Shown: positions 21,577-24,685 of the stretch, one piece after another
Layout of the letters: every line of letters starts with the position of its first letter
Position numbering within the stretch: position 1 is the stretch's first letter
Virus record (IMG/VR): IMGVR_UViG_3300031576_000268
Coordinates: 1 to 24,685 of that record
Origin: a virus
DNA length: 24,685 nt
Reading direction: 5' to 3' (one strand)
Translations under genes and position numbers: made by a program
The notes under the pieces: model-generated
Told to the model about the DNA's origin: nothing
What the model saw: only the letters and a program-made list of their open reading frames with translations
Database searches by the model: none

Positions 21577-23744
21577 CTGGATTGAAGGGCGTATGGGACC
21601 CAGGGTTCCCCACCGACTCCCCGGCCGCGCCGGCCGGCCCGCCGCCGCCGACCGCTCCTGGCGTCGCCGTGCAGGGAGAGAAGCCGCGGCTCAAGGGCGT
21701 GCTGTATCCGGACGATCCGGCCGTGAGCCCGGAGGAAATAGCGGCCCAGGAGGCGCTGCCCCTTGGCAAGCGACTGCAGTATTTGAATGAAGACATCCTG
21801 CGCTCCATCGCGAGTGGCCTTACGTTCGGTTTCGCCGATGAAATCTCGGCTTACGTGGGCAGCCAAACCGGGATCGGAGTTCGGACCGCTCCAGGCGCGG
21901 AAGAGCCGGACTATCCGGCCTTGCTCGCGGCCGAGCGGGAGAGGAACAAGAACATTCCTCTCTCGGTCGCCCTGCCGGGACAAATAGCTGGCGGCGTGGC
22001 TGGCGCTGCGGTACTGCCCGCCGCAGCAATCGGCAGGGCCGTCCCCTTCGCCGGCAGACTCGTCTCGCGCCTGCCAGGGTTCATGAAGTTCGGACTGGCC
22101 GGGGCTGCCGGTGGCGCGGTTGGCGGGTTCGGTTTCGGGGAGGGGGGATTCGAGGAGCGCGCGGAAAGCGCCGGTGTGGGCACGGCGGTCGGCGTCGGGT
22201 TAGGCACCGGGTTGCCCTATGCGGTCAAGGGGGCCGTGGGAGTCGTCCGCTGGGGTGCGAAGAAAGTGAGGGGTCGCTTCGCGCCCCATGCCGAGGCTGG
22301 TGCGAGGGCCGCGGAGGCATTCAAATTCGACGAGTTAAGTCGCGCTAGGGCCGAGATGCGCCTTGCGGATCTGGGGCCCGAGGCCGTGCTTGCCGATCTC
22401 GGGCCCAACGTCGCCCGCTTGGCGACTGCCGCGAAGAGGACGCCTGGCGAGGCCGCAAATCTTGCGGAACGCACGCTGGGGCATAGAGCGCGGACTGAGG
22501 TCTCGCGGATAAAGGAAGCGATACGGGGCTCGATCAGCGCACACATGGACGATTTTTATGCGCTGAAGGAGGCCTTTCTGGACAATATGCAGACTAAGGC
22601 AGCGCCGATGTACAAGGAGGTCTATGGTCAGTTCAAGACCTTGATGAGTCCCCGGATAGCGGAAATCCTCGGGTCCGGCTATGGCAGGAAGGCCCTAGTC
22701 GAGGCGCGAGACATAGTAGAGGCGCGATTGGCTGCCGGAAAATCGGACATATCCGCCAATGTCGCCAATGAGATGAAGCAGATGCTCGGGTCGGCCAGGG
22801 GGCCGCGATCCAATGCACCGCAATCCCTTGAAACCCTCGATAACCTCAAGCGCGGGTTCGATGCCATGCTGGAGAATTCCGCGTACCGGAACGAGGTGAC
22901 GGGGCGGCTCAATCCGAAGGGACAGGCGGTCGATGGTCTGCGCCGCGCTCTCCTGGAGGAACTGGATGCCCTCACTGGAGGACCCGGCGGCCTTTACGCG
23001 CGGGCGCGCAAGATTTTCGGAGGCGAGGCGGAGGCGATGGCCGCCCTGAACGAGGGGCGGAGGGCGTTCGGTCTTGACAAGGAAGTGATCCGGAAGAGGC
23101 TGGGGGAACTGTCGGAGGCTGCCGCGGAGGCATATCGCGCCGGGGCCGCCAGGGCCATGCGGGACATCATCGAGAAGGAGGGGGACAACACCTCGGCGGC
23201 CAGGCGGCTCTTCGGCAATCCGAACATGCGGGGGAAGCTGCGCGTCATCGCGCCGGACAACAAGGCGTATCGTGAAATGACTCGGGTGTTGCTCCGGGAG
23301 ATACGCTTCGCGAAGACCCACGGGAAGGTCCTCGGCGGGTCGCAGACCGCAGAGAAGATGGGTTCTGACGTGTTCACCTCCGCTGGCGGCACCGCCGGAG
23401 CGCTCATTGGATCCATGATTCCTGGCGTGCACCCCCTGATCGGCGCCAACATAGGCCGGCGTGGCGGCGAGAGCCTTGCGGGCAAGCAGGATCCTTCGGA
23501 GGTCAATCGGATTCTCGGAAAGATGCTCTTCAGTCGGAATCCGGCCAATAACAAGCAGGCCTTGGACGAGATATTCAAGCGCAACGGCCTCGACAATCTG
23601 CCGCCTCACGTAAAGGGCGCGATCTGGGAAAAGATCAGGCGGGGGCTGGGCGGTCCTCCGGGCGCGGCCGCATATGGGGCCGCAGCGGCGACCCCCGGCG
23701 GCCAGCAGACGATCGAGGATACGCGCCGCCTGTCTCCGTTCTAG
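21573..23744 (+). CDS. Large internal virion / ejection protein with glycine-zipper region
   Basis: This is a 723-residue protein. A Pro-rich N-terminus (about 16-40) leads to ILRSIASGLTFGFADEISAY (75-94), a phrase common in phage ejection-type proteins (G.T.GF.DE..A). Residues ~132-225 are Gly/Ala/Val-rich with zipper spacing (QIAGGVAGAAVLPAAAIG, FGLAGAAGGAVGGFGFGEGG) and could insert in a membrane. A long helical middle follows (ADLGPEAVLADLGPNVARLA) and then a second Gly-rich hydrophobic stretch near the C-terminus (TSAGGTAGALIGSMIPGVH). It would be released into the host envelope during DNA entry. No lytic transglycosylase motif was seen. A 4-base overlap couples it to the upstream gene. 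Confidence 0.6.
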   Translation: MTGLKGVWDPGFPTDSPAAPAGPPPPTAPGVAVQGEKPRLKGVLYPDDPAVSPEEIAAQEALPLGKRLQYLNEDILRSIASGLTFGFADEISAYVGSQTGIGVRTAPGAEEPDYPALLAAERERNKNIPLSVALPGQIAGGVAGAAVLPAAAIGRAVPFAGRLVSRLPGFMKFGLAGAAGGAVGGFGFGEGGFEERAESAGVGTAVGVGLGTGLPYAVKGAVGVVRWGAKKVRGRFAPHAEAGARAAEAFKFDELSRARAEMRLADLGPEAVLADLGPNVARLATAAKRTPGEAANLAERTLGHRARTEVSRIKEAIRGSISAHMDDFYALKEAFLDNMQTKAAPMYKEVYGQFKTLMSPRIAEILGSGYGRKALVEARDIVEARLAAGKSDISANVANEMKQMLGSARGPRSNAPQSLETLDNLKRGFDAMLENSAYRNEVTGRLNPKGQAVDGLRRALLEELDALTGGPGGLYARARKIFGGEAEAMAALNEGRRAFGLDKEVIRKRLGELSEAAAEAYRAGAARAMRDIIEKEGDNTSAARRLFGNPNMRGKLRVIAPDNKAYREMTRVLLREIRFAKTHGKVLGGSQTAEKMGSDVFTSAGGTAGALIGSMIPGVHPLIGANIGRRGGESLAGKQDPSEVNRILGKMLFSRNPANNKQALDEIFKRNGLDNLPPHVKGAIWEKIRRGLGGPPGAAAYGAAAATPGGQQTIEDTRRLSPF

Positions 23745-23759
23745 CCCGGGGCCGAGTCC

Positions 23760-24623
23760 ATGCCCCCAGTAACCAAAGTATCGGCCAAGGCGCTTTTCGA
23801 GACCGGTGATGTTCCAACATCCGCCGATTTCTCTGACTTGGTGGACAGTTACCAGGACTATGACGCGACCCTCTTCGCCATCGCCACGGCGGCCCAGGGC
23901 GGGCAAACTGGCCTGTTGGTCATAGAGGCCACGGCACAAGTGACGCTACGGGCCCTAGGAGCGGCCGTGACGGCCTTCTTGTCGGCTGCTACTACGAGCC
24001 GCGCCAGGGACGCCTTGGAACTGGGCGCCCTTGCTACGGCGGCGGGCGTTAGTTTGACGCGCATCGCCAACCAGGCTTCTGGCGCCATCTTCGGTTTCAA
24101 CACCGCCGGGTCGGCCGCGGCCATCGGAGGCAGCAGCGGGCAGCTTCTGATCTCGCAGGGCTCCGCTACTGCGGTGTTCGTCAGCTTTGTTTCCGCTATG
24201 GCTACGGCCGGCGTTTCGGCGCACGGGGTGGTTACGATCGCCACCACGGCGGACACCGTATCGGCCAACCGTGCGGACCGAGTGCCGACGGTCGCCACGT
24301 TTCGCGCCCACCCCGGCGTGTGCAAGGCGTGGCTGCAGTGCAACACGTCCACAGCGGCGATTGCCAATTCGATGAACGTCACTGCGGTGACAAATCAAAA
24401 CGCTGGAAATTTTCACGTAGCTTTCACCATTCCGTTCGCCACCTCGGCATATGTATTAGGTGGAGGGGCATTGGCCCTGTCCGAGGCGAATCCTCATATC
24501 ATGGCCTTGCGCGCGACCACTGGAAACCAATCGGCCGCCGGGTGCAAGATATCCGTAGGCACCGGGGGCGGAGTTGCCAGCGATACGCCCAACGCTACCG
24601 CCGTGTTCATAGGGACGCAGTAG
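23760..24623 (+). CDS. Tail fibre-type protein
   Basis: This is a 287-residue protein. Residues 10-31 (K10, FETGDVPT 13-20, DFSDLVDSY 23-31) form the anchor motif shared with the genes at 16614 and 24624. The middle is an Ala/Thr-rich collagen-free shaft-like region (LGALATAAGVSLTRIANQAS) with beta turns. From about residue 180 it reads HGVVTIATTADTVSANRADR and then HPGVCKAWLQCNTSTAAIAN, NVTAVTNQNAGNFHVAFTIP. That C-terminal beta domain is a pattern I know from many phage tail-fibre tips, probably the receptor-binding head. The start follows the ejection gene by 15 bases. Confidence 0.75.
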   Translation: MPPVTKVSAKALFETGDVPTSADFSDLVDSYQDYDATLFAIATAAQGGQTGLLVIEATAQVTLRALGAAVTAFLSAATTSRARDALELGALATAAGVSLTRIANQASGAIFGFNTAGSAAAIGGSSGQLLISQGSATAVFVSFVSAMATAGVSAHGVVTIATTADTVSANRADRVPTVATFRAHPGVCKAWLQCNTSTAAIANSMNVTAVTNQNAGNFHVAFTIPFATSAYVLGGGALALSEANPHIMALRATTGNQSAAGCKISVGTGGGVASDTPNATAVFIGTQ

Positions 24624-24685
24624 ATGGCGATAATCGCCAAGGCGGCCGTCAAGGCGTACTTCGAGACCGATGACAAGCCCACGGA
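24624..24685 (+). CDS. Second tail fibre-type gene, 5' end only (cut by window)
   Basis: The ATG directly follows the TAG of the fibre gene before it and the frame stays open to the window edge. The 20 full codons read MAIIAKAAVKAYFETDDKPT, matching the anchor motif of the neighbours (K10, F13, E14, D17, P19, T20). It is therefore very probably a tandem paralogous fibre gene. The rest is outside the window. Confidence 0.65.
   Translation, partial: MAIIAKAAVKAYFETDDKPT

Noticed and set aside
21408-21983. Antisense ORF of 191 residues across the junction of the two ejection genes.
   Set aside because: No motif, and it crosses an ATGA-coupled gene junction on the + strand.
22695-23939. A 414-residue antisense ORF opposite the ejection gene and fibre start.
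   Set aside because: It spans the boundary between two good + strand genes, has His/Arg/Pro-rich shadow composition and no matching ribosome site.

Overview
The window reads as the late, structural half of a tailed double-stranded DNA phage genome (or prophage). Every supported gene is on the + strand, genes abut or overlap by a few bases, and the order is the usual one: end of an upstream gene, portal, scaffold, major capsid, tail adaptor, tail nozzle, internal (ejection) proteins, tail fibres. The tail genes are an adaptor and a nozzle, with no sheath, tape-measure or baseplate genes, which points to a short-tailed (podovirus-like) virion. The sequence is moderately GC-rich. No integrase, replication, lysis or tRNA gene is visible, and nothing identifies the host with confidence.

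Layout. 1-165 is the tail of an unidentified upstream ORF (by position perhaps the large terminase). 166-372 is non-coding, with a long G/C tract just before it and a foldable RNA segment inside it (194-277, nested stems closing a three-way junction). 373-525 is a conserved short basic phage protein. 494-4108 is an accessory cassette of four enzymes: an FkbM-type methyltransferase, two GT-A-type glycosyltransferases whose genes overlap by 98 bases, and a fused methyltransferase plus MptE-like/DUF115 protein. 4111-10302 is the head module: portal, a small overlapping ORF inside the portal 3' end, a RyR-domain protein, a glycine-zipper protein, a GroES-like co-chaperonin, scaffold, a small protein, a decoration-type protein and the major capsid protein.

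10362-17033 is a run of structural or accessory-structural genes. Within it a two-gene block (11195-13365) lies between two copies of a small structural gene whose last 131 bases are nearly identical, suggesting insertion or duplication by recombination. 17040-19782 holds the tail adaptor and tail nozzle. 19783-23744 holds three candidate internal or ejection proteins. 23760 to the right edge holds two tandem tail-fibre-type genes, the second cut by the window end. They share an N-terminal motif with the gene at 16614.

How it fits together: portal, GroES homologue, scaffold and capsid protein would build the procapsid; the adaptor and nozzle would close it; the internal proteins would leave with the DNA; the fibres would bind the host. 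The sugar/methyl cassette between the presumed terminase and the portal is the most unusual part. It may decorate the virion or alter host glycans, but the sequence does not say which. Function calls come from remembered family motifs read by eye; no database search was run.
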